NCBI GenBank assembly: GCA_014925825.1
Contig: JACGCK010000006.1
Location: 124,001 to 188,000 of the forward strand
Length of the DNA stretch: 64,000 nt
Reading direction: 5' to 3'
Origin: Pholiota molesta
Lineage: Eukaryota; Basidiomycota; Agaricomycetes; Agaricales; Strophariaceae
Under the pieces are notes generated by a model. That model saw only the letters and a program-made list of their open reading frames with translations, searched no databases and was not told the DNA's origin. Every line of letters begins with the position of its first letter. The stretch's first letter is position 1. The position numbers and the translations under genes are program-made. Below, in pieces: positions 34,879 to 49,833 of this stretch.

Positions 34879-37800
34879 TTAATCATTACGACGTGAACGA
34901 CCAGGGTTGGATACAATCTTAAGGATAGCATCTTTAGCGGCTAAGATTTCACTTTCAGAACCTGAATAACAAATTTTATGAGCAAAATATTGTGATTTGT
35001 TTAAACATGGACTAACCAATGATAACAATAGTGTTATTTTCGCGACCAACGGTAATGTCTGCACCGGTGTCATTACGAAGACGAGCAACCGTGGAACCTT
35101 TGGTCCCGACGATACGGGGGAAAGAAGAGCGATCAGGCAATGTAAGGAAGCCAACGTGGGATTGACGCTGAGCACTTTCAATTGCCTGCTTGATGAGGTT
35201 CTCCGCTTTCTCAAGCCCAGCTTGGTCCCGGGCTTTCAATGTCCATATAGAATCATCCTCCTCTGCTGCCAAGTAGTTGGACAGCACCTCCCATTCAACC
35301 TCAGCGGTATCATCATCGATGCGAGCCGCAGGAATGGGACGAATGGGAACGGTGAATTTTTGGGGTTGAGCAGAATGATCCACTGAGACGCCGAAAGACC
35401 TGAGATTCCTAAAAAATGTGCCTTGCTGAGAAATTGCATGATGGTATTTCAGAGGTACTGAAACGGTGGAAGACACAGTCTCAGGGTTAGGGGCCTTGAT
35501 GTTGCTCTAGATATATCGATTAAAATTCCGCGGAGTGTAGATATATCCATAAGGCATACCTTCAGCTCGGCGACTGCTTTTTCGACTGCAGCACGAGACC
35601 CTTCTACCTTGACAATGTTGGCAGCGTCCACCTCTCCGAGTTCAGCGATATTCTCAGCTTCTCCAACCTGGTTATAGGAGCGAGAACCAGGGAATTGAAT
35701 TTGAACATTGAACTTCTCCTGGATCTCGTTGAGGTGCTGACCACCGCGGCCAATGAGTGCGCGATGTTGAGGAGCAGGGATATCAATAGCCAAGATGACG
35801 CGGTCACGGAGAGTAGCAGCAATTTGTTCCAATTCAGCCTTTAGTTTAGCAACAACCTTAGGCTCTCCACGAAGACGGACTTCATCGGAAGGCTCTCCTT
35901 GACGAGGGCTACATTAATTTAGTCAGGTTTAATGTATATAAATTTGACGATAAAGATACATACAATCTGAGCAGGCCTGCCTGGAGTTTGGGGTCTGAAG
36001 GGCCATCGCATTTAGCGATAAGCTTCTTGAGCCCTTGACCGCCAGCGCCGATAATCCCGCGATGGAATTTATTCTCAATATTTACAGTCGCTGTCGTTTC
36101 TTCAGTGACCTGGTCAGAGATGGCAAGGATAGCAGCTTTGGCGGCGGCAATGGCCTTCTTGGTACCGCGAAGAGTAATTGAAGTATTGCCACCACTCTCT
36201 TCCGAAGCCTTTTCAATGTCGATCTGAGCGCCTGTGTCGTCCTTGATCTCATTGATAGATGCGCCAGCTCTACCGAGAATACGGGCGACCGAACGGGTAG
36301 GAACTGTGAACTTAGCAATGTTGTTCGATTCCTTTTCAAACTCAGCGGCCTAGGGGAAAATTTAAATTTTGAGTCCTATTGTATCGCGTTGGGTGGCAAG
36401 TTAACTGACCTCAAGAAGCTCAGATTTGGCACCAGCGACACCCTTCTTTCCACCTTTGACAAGGACTTCATCAGGTTTGAGCTGTTCCCTCGTCTTACCT
36501 TCGCCGTTTTCTGTCGTTTGGCGAGGGAAAGTGATCTTCACAGAGTACTTCTCCTCAAGACGAATGGCATACTTGCCGCTTTGACCGATAAGAGAAGCAT
36601 GGTACTGCGCAGGAATCTTGAGGATTTCCGAAGTTTCATCAGCCTTAGAGATGATTTAGATGAGTAGGTGTTCTTGATGAGTATTTACAAAGCATTAAAC
36701 CCACAAGGCGGTCGATCTGAGCCAGGATGCGCTTCTTTGCCTCTTCGACGTTCTCCTTGCGTCCGGTGATCTATGATGACATGAGCAAAATATATATAAC
36801 AAAAGTCCACCAAAATATACCTTGACTTTAGACTTTTGTTGAACAGCCTTCTTCTTTTTACCGGTCTCTTTCTCTTTCTCGTCAACTTCGTCCGAAACGT
36901 CGACTTTGACACCAAGTTGATCACGAAGCTTGTTGACACCGGCCCCTTGAGAACCAACAATTCTGCCTACGTACTCCCTGTCGATCTCGAATTCTGTAGA
37001 CTGCGCAAACCCATTAAAGATAAGTTGAGAATTCGCGAGACACGATACGTACATGACTGTTGACGATCTCGTCATTCTTGGCATCCTCAACAATCTTGTG
37101 GATGTGCCTGACAGCGCGATCAACGTCGCCGCTCACACCGCGGACAACTATAATGTCCGTAGTAGTAGCATCGCAAGCCTCCGCACCGACCTTGATGGAC
37201 AAAGTAGTGTCCTCCCCGATGATACTGTAAAGCGTTTAAATCTTCGGCGTCTAGCTAATAAAAATAAGAGCTTACGCGTTCAAAGTAGTTCCACCGTTAC
37301 CAACGACGGCATCGTGCCAACGCTGGTCAACTGAAATGGTCTCAGTCTTGACATCGGCAGCCTCGCTGGCCCACTTCAAAAGCTCCTTCTCAACCTCATC
37401 AAGATGTTTTTTCTTGTCATCGGGAGAGAGCGAAGCGCCAGGAGCCAAAGGATCATAAACCAAGAGGATGTTCGAAGATTCTAGAGATTCATTGGGGAAG
37501 TAGACATTGACATTGTGCAGTTCGTGGAACTGCTTGAGCCTGATTAAACTGTGAGAAAAGGAATTCAACATTAGAAATATACAACACATACTTCTTGGCA
37601 TTCTTGCCAGTGATTACCCGATGCAAGAGCCAATCGATGGTGACATTCCTTGTACCGCCAATTAGCCTTCCGATAAGGTCAGAAACCTGTTTGATCACCG
37701 CGTCGACATCAGCTTTTGGTCCCACGAGATCGACGCTGAGAGTCGAAGTTGTAGTATCGGGAGATGGCAGATAGATCTCGACATTAGGGTGGCTGCTCTT

Positions 37801-39219
37801 GAGGGTCTTACCATATTGAACCGGTTGAGGTAATCAGCCAATTGCTTGGAGAAGGCAATAGGTCCAGGGAGAGTTAACTCGTGGATGTATTGTGAATTCG
37901 CCTGTTCCATGACAGCAGAAAGGCCAGCAGGAAGATCAGCAGGCTGGCCCCAGACAGTGATATCCTCGCCGGGCTCATCAGCTTTGCAAACAATGACGGT
38001 GCAGCTACTCTTGGTCATGATCGCATCAGCGCCCTGGCCAGCGAGAAGACGGTGCTGGCGCTTGGGAAGAGACAGCTTGACCGATTGCAGAGACGCGTCG
38101 AAACCTTGGATAGTCTGCTTGATCGACTCGACACACGTACAACTGCCTCGCGGTCTCCACTGGCCGTGATTTCGCGGGCGGCAGAGTTTAAAGCCAAGTT
38201 GACGGTTCCATCCTGAGCTGCAGACAAGAACAACGTCCTACGAACCACAATAAAGGGCAGGATGTGCGCAGGAATATCACGAACACGTTGGGTAGCTTGG
38301 ATGTCCTGGAAGAGATTATTTGGTTAAGGAGGGCTTGTGCCTCATACGCCAGAGGTTGGGGTCCGACAAGGGTGACTGGGATGGTGGGCTCCTCATCCTC
38401 GTCATCGTCATGAGCCTTGCCGTTTCCATTAGCGTGTCCGTTGCCGTTTGGCGCGTCCCTCTTAGGAATATCAACGCGAACACTGGTCTGATCGCGGATC
38501 TGTTTCAAAGTAGCGCCTGATAGATCAAAGATCAGAATATCACCCAAAAGTCTAATGATAAAGAAAAGAAGCTTACCCTTGGGGCCAATGATAGAAGCGA
38601 TTGTAGATGCCGGTGCGTTGATGACGAGGGTAACCTGAATCAAAATTTTTGAATATAACCCATTACAACTACAAGATTAAACATACAACGGGGCTCAAAA
38701 GAGCAAGAAGACTGCGCTTGGCCTTGTCGAGTTCCTTCTGGGATTCTGCCTTGACGTGAAAGGTAGTTTGGTGAGCCTTTTGGTTGGCGCTAGCTTCGAC
38801 TTTGACCTTGTACTTTGTAATAACCTGCTTGATGACTTCACCGAGTGTTGCGGGTTTGCCATCCTTTCCGGAGTTGGACAAATCGATCGCCGACAGAGTG
38901 AAGGAGTCGGCGAAGACGGGGGCCTTGGTGACGGTCGACTTGATACGAGGGCCAGCAGCTGAGCCCCAAACGGGTTTGGCGGCACCTTCACTCGCGGGAG
39001 TGGCAGAAGCAAGGGCCGGGAAAGCCTCTTCGGATTCGGTGTCCACCGGAAGGGAGGGGGCAGTCCTGAGCCTTGGAGGAGCGGGTTGAGACAGCGATGG
39101 GAAAGGATCAGGAGCTCCTTCAAGCTCATGTCTCTTCTATATAAGTTGCAGACCGTAAGATAGGCTCAAGGAAAAGGTAAAACGATACAAACTTGGAGGT
39201 CAGCTGCAGAAAGCGCCAT
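34879..39219 (-). CDS. SCP160: vigilin/SCP160-like multi-KH protein (two apparent 1-nt frameshifts)
   Basis: Large RNA-binding protein of the cytoplasm and ER-bound polysomes, built from many KH domains. It starts at 39219 (MALSAADLQ), with a vigilin-like N terminus including FPALASATPASEGAAKPVWG. KH domains recur down the gene with their GxxG loops, for example ASTIASIIGPKG, GRIVGSQGAGVNKLRDQLG, ASLIGQSGKYAIRLEEKY, ARILGRAGASINEIKDDTG, HRGIIGAGGQGLKKLIAK, HRALIGRGGQHLNEIQEKF and FPRIVGTKGSTVARLRNDTG. It ends IVSNPGRSRRND. At least eight short introns. Two breaks need one base each: near 38126-38140 (REAVVRV to ESIKQTIQGF) and near 37803-37815 (LNRFNM to KTLKSSHPNVEI). U2SURP converges on its 3' end and ERO1 diverges from its start. 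Confidence 0.93.
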
Positions 39220-39737
39220 TATGTTCGGAAGACGGGTGTCCGGAGAGCGAGAAGCCTTGACGGGAAGAGAACCAGTATACGTGGAAGAAATAAGAGAAAC
39301 CTCGAATTTCTGTCAGTATTTCAGTGGATGGTGGTTGTATTGGGAAAACAAGATTTCCCCAATCTCACTTTCTATACCCCCGTGGGACTTGCGAATATCG
39401 ACGTGGCATCACCGTATGGCCCCGGTTCCGTCGCCTACTCGAATTTCAATCATTTCTATTTGATTCAACGAGTAACGCTCATTTATACTCAATATTACTC
39501 GAACGCGTACTCAACGCATACCTACTAGGCTCCCATCCAAGCTGCTCGCGTGTTTATCTCGGGGGGAGGCGCCAAACAGCACGATCCCGGTGATGTGAAT
39601 TATGTGATGCAACCACTAATGCCGGAGTTCTCAAGGACGTGGAACTGCGTCAGCCTGGCCCGCCCTGGAACTCTCCCAACGCATGTCATACATATAACCA
39701 CGCATTCAACGTCGATCCTCCATAACCATCGACAATC
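39220..39737. promoter_or_regulatory. divergent intergenic region, vigilin and ERO1
   Basis: About 520 bases between two divergent starts, so it should contain both promoters. No element can be named with confidence. Confidence 0.4.
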
Positions 39738-41929
39738 ATGATGTCCCTTGCGGCACGTCGGTCACTACTAGCATGGACAATCCTACTCAACTCTTCGCTT
39801 GGCCTGCCCACGCGCAAGTAGATTCATTCCTCTCCGACACGCTTGTGCGTAAAGGTCAAGTAAAGAACGTGCTCGAACATCAGCCGGTGAAGAATACAAG
39901 CTGTCACAATGCTGTCGTACGTCTACTACTTCTCCACACGAACTTGAGGACTCAATCATGTGTTCTAGCTCACTGGCCCCATTGAAACGACTATGTGTGA
40001 CTATGAAACTATCGAGAGCGTCAACGATGAACTATTCAGCAACCTTTCAGAACTCGTCGAGAAACCTTTCTTCCGATACTTTCAGGTGCGCTCAGCTTTC
40101 GTCATCTTATGTCCCTTACTGACTTTTGACGCGATATCAAGGTCGATTTATATCGTGAATGCCCATTTTGGCCAGACAATGGCTCCTGTAACGACCCAGG
40201 TTGCGCAATCACTTCCGTTGACGAAGTACATGGGTTTCACTGTTGGGTATATCTAGCTTCTAATTGTTCACGAAATTTAGAGTGATATTCCAGAGAAGTG
40301 GCGAGCAAAAGCTTTGAGCGAGGTGGATCCTTCATCAATTGACAAAGTAAGCTTTTCACAATCAAAACCAAATATGGAGGCTGCTTATTCCTCTCTAGCG
40401 GCATTCGCTACCTGGGTGTTACTATCGAGATTCTGACTTCTGTTTCATTGATGACAACACAGGTATACGCTTATATCCCTAAATCGCATGTATGGTCAAC
40501 TGAATTTCATTTTGTTCAATAGAGGGAGAGTACTTTGACCTTCGCCTCATTCCTGAGCGATACACGGGCTATTCTGGAGAAGATGCCCACCGCGTTTGGC
40601 GATCAATATACGAAGAAAACTGTTTCGGCCTCTCCGAACTTAGTCTCTATACTGCTAAATCCCCCGCCTTGGTTTCTCTACCAGACACCATGATAGAAGT
40701 TCTCCACGAGGACGATCATGATTCAGACCCACAATGCCTGGAAAAGCGGGTGTACTATAAGGTTATCTCGGGTTAGTTTAATGACACCTCATCCGTAACC
40801 TCGACCTGAAGCCCTTCTCTTTAGGCCTGCACGCTTCAATATCGACTCACATCTGTCACGAATGGCTAAATCAGACTACAGGACAATGGGTATATATACA
40901 TGTCTGGTTTTTTCTCGCAATATACTCATCTGCATCTGTAGGAACCAAATCTCAATTGCTTCATCAATCGGGTTGCATCCCATCCAGAACGCCTGCAATA
41001 CATCTACTTCGACACTATTCTATTACTTCGTGCAGTTGCTCGACTTGGTCCATATCTTCTAGCCTTCGATTATTGTTCATCTGGAAAGCATGAGGATGAC
41101 GCCCAGACCTTCCAAACAATGACCAAAATCATTGATATTGCAAAACATGCCGGCTCCTTCGATGAAACGATTTTATTCCGAGGGGAAAACGCCAATGTAA
41201 GTTATTGTGCACATTCTCCATGTAATGGGCAACTGATTCGCGATTATAGGTCCTGAAAGAAGAATTCAAGACACATTTCCGTAATGTTACACGTATTATG
41301 GATTGCGTTGGGTGCGATAAATGTCGCCTATGGGGTAAAATCCAAACGACTGGTATCGCTACGGCGTTGAAAATATTGTTCGAACTAGATGAAAAAGCTC
41401 TAGAGTGAGTATTCTCTACTTTCGCTATTCTATGTCAACTTATTGGCTCTTCTTATAGCCCACATGCAAATTCCGACCTACTGCAACGTTCAGAAGTGGT
41501 TGCTCTAATGAACACCCTATTCAGGTTCAGCGAAAGTCTGGCAGCCGTGGATGATTTTCGGCGCATGTGGAAACAACTTGACGCACCGGTAACCGAAAAG
41601 ATTGCAACGGAAGTCGAGAAATCGACGTCACCACATGTGAGTGTTGTCCAGATGACTCAACTCTTTCCGTTCCAAAACGGTTACTTAAGACACAATTTAT
41701 ATTTTAGTCTGCGAAATCCTCACCACCCGTTAATAGTAATGAAGTCTACCCAGGAAACTTGTTCGATGCAGCCTGCGCGCAATCCATAACACTATTCAAC
41801 CATTGCAAAGCTACTATCCAAAACAATGTCACCCCTGCTCTGACCGCGTTGGAACGAGCATTCACTACTTTCTGTTCGGCTTTCCGACTATCAGGGAAGG
41901 AAAACGGTCCAGTTCACGGAGAGCTTTGA
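39738..41929 (+). CDS. ERO1: ER oxidoreductin 1 (apparent 1-nt frameshift in the signal region)
   Basis: FAD-dependent thiol oxidase of the ER lumen that reoxidises protein disulfide isomerase. It begins [18 protein letters not shown], a good signal peptide. The mature part ([20 protein letters not shown]) is one base out of frame, and one extra C near 39801-39815 joins them. Later segments: [112 protein letters not shown]. The active-site CxxCxxC is in [19 protein letters not shown], preceded by the conserved FKTHFRN. About ten short introns. The C terminus (41460-41929) is variable and Ser/Thr-rich, with a last hydrophobic helix as in fungal Ero1. Confidence 0.95.
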
Positions 41930-42324
41930 TGCAGAGTGACGAGTCCATATCTATTAGGGGAGACTATTAAGTGTACGATTATAATAACGAATACCTAAAA
42001 GACTATGTATGCAACGCCCGCAAAACAGACACCTATGTAACGATTCCGATCTAGAAAAGAACAAGGTTGACAGCCACGTCGGAGGAACGGACTTGCAGCA
42101 CGTGAGTAAACTCGGGTTACATAACAACAAGCTCCAATGCCATCCCGACTCGGATACACTACTACGAGAACGCTTTGGTTACACTCGCTAAGATACCTTC
42201 TCGGCCCTTTCTTTCCTCCAGCCTTGACTCTTCCCTATCTCCCAGCATTGCGCACACAAACGAAGAGAGGAGCCCCGTCGTCATCATAAACCTCAGAGCC
42301 TTTGATGATTAGTGCCAGGCTGTC
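41930..42324. other. intergenic region
   Basis: About 395 bases, 3' flank of ERO1 and promoter of the membrane protein gene. Nothing else is recognised. Confidence 0.5.
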
Positions 42325-44149
42325 ATGATCATTCTTGACCGAGAGGCGGGTCTGGAGACGAAAGACGACAGCTATGAGGGTCTGACCTTGCGCCATCCTT
42401 CAGCGGCCTTCACGCGATCCAGCTCACTCCTCCTACCGGACTACAATACCTCTGAAGCCCTCCATTGGAAGTCAATACCGCCTAATAATCCGCCCCCACG
42501 ACGGCCCAAGGTTGATCCTCGACTATGGAAAGCCGCTCTATACGCACTCGCTATCTACATCTTTCTTTCTATCGTTATCATTATTCCAATCGCTGTCGTA
42601 GTGCGTATTCTCTTTCATCATTATTACTTGCGTTGATTATTTTGCATCAGAAATCGAAAAAGCACAGCAAAGACCGGTATCAGGATGGTCTCGGGGATTC
42701 GTTCTGGGATGATATCGGAGATCCCAACCCTCCTTCACCCCTTCAACTCTCCGCCTTAAGTCCCGTGGGCACCGACCTCAACAAGACTTGCAATATCTGG
42801 TTATCCCCTCCTTCCAACAACACGGCTCAGTAAATAAATCTCCTGTTTCCAAGTTCATTTTTTCATGCTCATTTATTGTTTTTCAGGGCCAGTTTTCGTC
42901 TTCCTCCTACTGGATTGATTACCATTCGCTCAAACGCAACATATGATTCCACCAAACCCCTTTTCATGGATGGCAACTTGTCAGTCCAGATGAACCAAGA
43001 TAACAAGGAAACATCCGTCGTGTTCAATTTGGCAATGACTTACTCGAGCTCTGACCTCCGCAAACGAACAAACGTTTGTTTCTCGAACATGGGCTCGAGT
43101 AGAGGTCTTTCTATCTTTGTAAATTTGTCTGATTTCGAAGTTTTATTTCCAGTACTGATCGTGTTTTTTCCAGGTCCCACCCCAACTCAGTCTAGATGAC
43201 CAGTTAGGGTTTGACATCTCAGTCCTCTTGCCAAAAGTGAAGTCTACGGTGGATGTTTTTGTTACCTACCTCCCAATGCTATCTCAAACTTTCGGCGACC
43301 TTGGTTCCTCCATTACGTTTAATACGATAACCTTGGAGGGCGCAGCCCGTCCGCTTGTATCCCAAGTGCGCCATCTTGTCCAACGGTAACCGATATGGTT
43401 ACATAGCTGACCTTTCTTTCTAGTTCCTGCAAGCGCAGGAAATCTCTGTCAAAAATGTTGCCTCTTCTATTGCAGGGTCCTTCAATGTTACCACTAGTCT
43501 CAAACTCGATAATGTCAAAGGGTATGTATGTTCAAAGCTATTAAAATGACCTCTTAACTTAGCAATGCACCTAGACCTGTGAACTCTAATATAACCCTCA
43601 CGCAACCTGCCTACCCAATGCGACCAACACTTCTGGACATAGATTCGGGTGGCAGGTAAGCTCATCATGGTCGATTGTTGTCAACCTGTCTTGCTGAATC
43701 TTCAATACAGCGAGGTCTATGCCAATGTAGTACTAGATTCTTCCTTACCGGAAGTGCCACTGAAATCACCTGCATTTGGCATGCAGGTGAGGAACTTCAA
43801 TGGCCCTATGAATCTTAGTGTTGTGTATGCGGAGAACATGCCCAACACTACAATGTTGCTACGGGCGCAGAATAACCTCGCGCCGACGGTGATAACGCTG
43901 GATCCCCGTTATCTAGGCACATTCTCTGTGCAGACCAAAATGGATCAGGTTTCCCTACAAGACCATGCAACGGATGCGGATGACCCAACTGGAGCTCGGA
44001 GATCACGGACATTCCAGTATAATCCAGTAGCTAGTGATACGGTGAGCGGGTGGGCTGGATGGGGTGCGAAGCCAATGCGGGGTTCCAAACAGAGTGATGT
44101 AGACATTCTCTCTGCATTGAGCCCAGTCTTACTAAATTTTGGATCTTAA
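42325..44149 (+). CDS. single-pass membrane protein, unknown function
   Basis: Not assigned to a named family. The N terminus of about 70 residues is soluble and Pro/Arg-rich (NNPPPRRPKVDPRLWKAA), followed by one strong transmembrane helix (LYALAIYIFLSIVIIIPIAV, about residues 73-92) and a short Lys-rich stop-transfer stretch (KSKKHSKDRYQ). The large C-terminal part, about 400 residues, is rich in Asn-X-Ser/Thr sites and beta-like segments, for example LPPTGLITIRSNATYDST and FNVTTSLKLDNVKG, suggesting a luminal or extracellular domain. The overall plan (cytosolic tail, TM, beta-rich outer domain) resembles LEA-2-like or fungal surface proteins, but that is inference. Six or so introns join in phase; the exon from about 42886 restores QASFRLPPTG. 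It ends SALSPVLLNFGS. Confidence 0.78.
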
Positions 44150-44670
44150 TGGAATAATGTATACATAACTTAGACCGTTCCGCTATGTCGTCGTATTGTA
44201 AGTTTTAGTTAGGTAGTCGTACTAGTGGCCACCAACGACGAGATCTGTGGTTCTCAAGGCCTCACAAGTACAGTGCAAGTAATTCATTGCAAGAAAAAAC
44301 ACCGTAAACGACGTCATGATGGCTGACTATAAGTATACATCCCTCTCCTTGCGCTCCTAGTCCTATGATTCTGAACCTGAGCTCTCTTATTGATCGATAT
44401 CCAGTGACTGGCTTTTATGCTTTACTGTACGTACGACGAGAAGTGCGGACTTTCACAAGTCTCCGAGTTCGTTCCAAAGAGAAGCTTTGGACAAATTGGA
44501 CTGCCTTATTAAGGATTGCTGCTGGCCGACCGTCGACGTACGTGCTCTGGTATTGCGTGATCGTTAACCATCCAGCAAGCACATCATCCTGATGAATTCC
44601 ACTATTACAAGAACCTTTCAATTCAGAGTGATCCATTCACTAATCCCCCAACGACCTAAAATTCCTTGCT
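44150..44670. other. intergenic region, MET3 promoter side
   Basis: About 520 bases. A TATA-like stretch (CTATAAGTATACAT) lies near 44328-44342. I see no CACGTG Cbf1-type site. Short open frames here are unsupported. Confidence 0.45.
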
Positions 44671-46915
<2,245 letters not shown>

Positions 46916-47257
46916 AAAGTGAAATGGTAGTACGTATAACTGGATCTGCACTCCCATCATTTAGCAAACCTTTAGAGCCAATGTTGTTGTGTAGAATCAT
47001 TGTATTCTTATTGTATGAACATTATTACAAAGGATGGACCATCAGTTAGATTACCTGCCTCTTCTCGTAATTGAACTTACATGTTGTGATTATGTCAGCA
47101 GTTGTTGACAGTTGTGGGCTCTACGCGGGCTGCAAGGCGTTGACCGACAGCTGAACGTCGAAGTTGAACGTTGAACTGCGATCTATCTGCTTCCTTTCCT
47201 TCCGTGACCGAGATTCCTTGGTCCGGATCCAAGTACACGCCTGGCCAGCTGACTGAG
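46916..47257. other. intergenic region
   Basis: About 340 bases between MET3 and the BolA gene, with the 3' flank of one and the promoter of the other. No feature is recognised. Confidence 0.5.
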
Positions 47258-47865
47258 ATGCTGATTGCTCGTTACGCTTTCCGTGCTCAACATCCTGTAT
47301 CCAGAACATTTTCTGCAATGAACGCCGAAACAAGAGCATCATCCCCGGGTCCAGTCGAGCGCACGATCCGTGCGAAGGTGTGTATGGCCCTACAGGATCT
47401 GTTCTTACTTCTTGACTATTCTTGCATACTGACAAACTTTCTAGTTGACGACACTTTTGCAGCCTACGTCAATCACGATCACCAACGACTCTTGGCAACA
47501 TCGCCATCATAGTGCAATGCGTGACGCTGGAAATAGTAATGGGGAAACGCGTATGTTCCGTTTCATCGTCTCCGACTGTGATCTCTAAGTTGGGTTGATT
47601 TGCGTGCAGATTTTTCTGTGCAAGTCGTATCGAATGCCTTTGAAAAAAAGGTCACGTTTCCATTCGACCCTTGATTACAATCTCGCAGCTCAAACTTTAA
47701 TCTTCGGTATAGTCTACTATGCAGCGCCATCGGATGATATATGCCGCCTTGTCGGAGGAGTTTGCGGAAGGGCTGCACGCACTATCTCTCAAAACAAAAA
47801 CCGACGCTGAGGCTGTGGCGGCGACTGTGACTACGGCTACGGCGACTGCGACTTCAAATCCTTGA
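47258..47865 (+). CDS. BolA-family protein, probably mitochondrial
   Basis: BolA proteins pair with monothiol glutaredoxins and take part in iron-sulfur cluster delivery. Four exons join in phase. The BolA core reads TSITITNDSWQHRHHSAMRD, GETHFSVQVVSNAFEKK and STMQRHRMIYAALSEEFAEG, then LHALSLKTKT, with the conserved RHR and invariant His residues. Introns fall after AK, GETH and FEKK, and an Ala/Thr-rich tail follows. From the first ATG (47258) the protein starts MLIARYAFRAQHPVSRTFSA, an Arg-rich, acid-free stretch like a mitochondrial presequence. A second in-frame ATG at 47318 (MNAETRASSPG) would give a cytosolic form. Which of the yeast Bol proteins it corresponds to cannot be settled by eye; with a presequence it is closer to Bol1/Bol3. 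Confidence 0.9.
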
Positions 47866-48449
47866 ATACGTCACCATTCATTGCGGTTGAAATCTTGCAC
47901 AGGTCAGTGATTGTCGTTCAAATAGAGATGATCCCGTACCAAGAACTTTAATAATACTTATTAATATACAGTGATCAGTGATATTCTTGTTGAATACACC
48001 TTATTCATTGTGTTTGAAGTCTGCACAGTTTCCGCTCCCCTAACTGGAATGCTTGATCGCTTCCATGACAACATCTGTTGAACTCAAGTCCGTGGGAATG
48101 TTTTCTTTCGACTAGGATAACAGCATTCTAACTGATGGCCAATGGGCATCACAAGTATTCGCCTGTATTCGCTCAAACATCTCGAATTATCCGAAATGGA
48201 TTTTCGGCGTACCAACATACAACGGGTCCGCGACTGTGCAGGTTAAACTTGTAATGCTATGCTACGTGTGATCATGCCTTGCTTGAATATCTTTTGCACG
48301 GAATGTGCATGACGCCCAACTCAGATCTACACACCCCTGGGGCCTGTACAGCTCAAGCACAGTTGTACATTCGTTGACTGAGCTTCGGACCTATATAGAT
48401 AACATGTATCATAGCCGGCATTGTTATCTTAACTCGCCCTTTCTCAAAC
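47866..48449. other. intergenic region
   Basis: About 580 bases, AT-rich, between BolA and the second C2H2 gene. Nothing else is recognised. Confidence 0.5.
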
Positions 48450-49833
48450 ATGGCTCAGTATCCTCAAGACGATTCAGCTTACAATTTGCGTCCAACTCTT
48501 CCACCTATTCGTGACTTGTTTCGGAGTTAGTACCCTCGCTGGATTTGGATCTTGCTCTTGTGGCTGATTTATCCATTTAAGACGAACTTTCAAGGCGCCC
48601 AGATACGCCCCATGAATCTCCGTCGTTGACATTAGCGCGTCTTCGCGTCAGCGATGAAGATGAATATACGAATCCTTCATCAAGGTCCTCAAGAAGATCC
48701 TCGAGACACCCTCCTCAACCTTTACATGATGTATGTGCATATAGACTTTCCGAACTTTCAATATTCACCTCACATGCACATGTTCAGTCTTCTGATTCCT
48801 CTGAATATTTCGACCCATCTTTACATCGTCACCACGGGGAGTCTCATTTAAATCCTGCGCCAATGCGTACAGAACATCCATCTGTTGCACCTCAAACTAC
48901 GACACCATCCTACAGTCAAGTCTCACGTGCATCGTCCTATTCATCTTCATATCTTCATTCTTCTGTGGACAATCATATGTCAAGGAGCGCATCTCACCAT
49001 CATACGCATAGCCAACCACCACGGTTTCTTTCAAGTCATGCTGTTGCTCAAGATCATCAAACCTCCAGCGCACTACCGGAAACTCCTTACATGTACAGCG
49101 GTCTTCCTGCCCCTCCCATGGCTCGTCGCAGATCAGAAGTTACTCTGACTCACCCATCGCTTCAGCTCTCATGGAACATCTCTACCCAAGTAGCCTTAGC
49201 TACTGCTGGTGAAGATGATGAGCAAACACCTGTAGCTCGCTACAGTAAGGCGCCGTCGAGGATGGAACCCATGAATATTTCTCATGTTGATACTCAACAA
49301 CTTCAACTTGACGAAGCTATGGGAAATGTTGCCTCGAGATACGAATGTCCGTACTGCGGGAAAGGATTTAATCGTCCTAGTAGTCTCAAGGTAGTAAAAG
49401 GCTATCTTTTTTTCTCTTCGAAACATATGCTGAACTTTCGGTAGATCCATCTCAACAGCCACACCGGCGAAAAACGTAAGTCCTGTGCCCTGAGTAGAGG
49501 TGTTGTATGTGAACTCATCTCGCCACAGCCTTTGTTTGCCCAGTAGAAAGCTGTAAGCGAAGTTTCAGCGTCCTCAGCAACATGCGCCGCCATGCGCGCG
49601 TGCACAACATACCATTCGGCCAAGAATCTGGGAGTAGCGAAATGCCGTTTCCGCCGTCCTCGACCGTACCAGCGTCATATTCATCTTCCCACGAATCGCA
49701 CCGTCGTCGAGGCAGCAGCGCCTCTTCCTCAAGCGCAAATGTTTCCCGAAGGAGTCGGAGTGTCTCCTCCAACGATGATCTAGATGACGAAGACCACGGT
49801 GACTCGAAGCGCACACGTCGCAACATCACATAA
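48450..49833 (+). CDS. C2H2 zinc-finger transcription factor
   Basis: Probable nuclear regulator of roughly 380 aa. It starts MAQYPQDDSAYNLRPTLPPI. A long His/Ser/Pro-rich N terminus follows (48590-49320), in which a 57-nt in-frame intron is likely (gtatgt...gttcag, after PLHD). Two C2H2 fingers are split by two short introns: RYECPYCGKGFNRPSSLK, then IHLNSHTGEK, then PFVCPVESCKRSFSVLSNM with RRHARVH. The C terminus is Ser/Arg-rich and acidic, ending SKRTRRNIT. The second finger has the C-x4-C spacing seen in many fungal factors. Mushroom-development C2H2 regulators share this general plan, but I cannot claim orthology. Confidence 0.88.
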
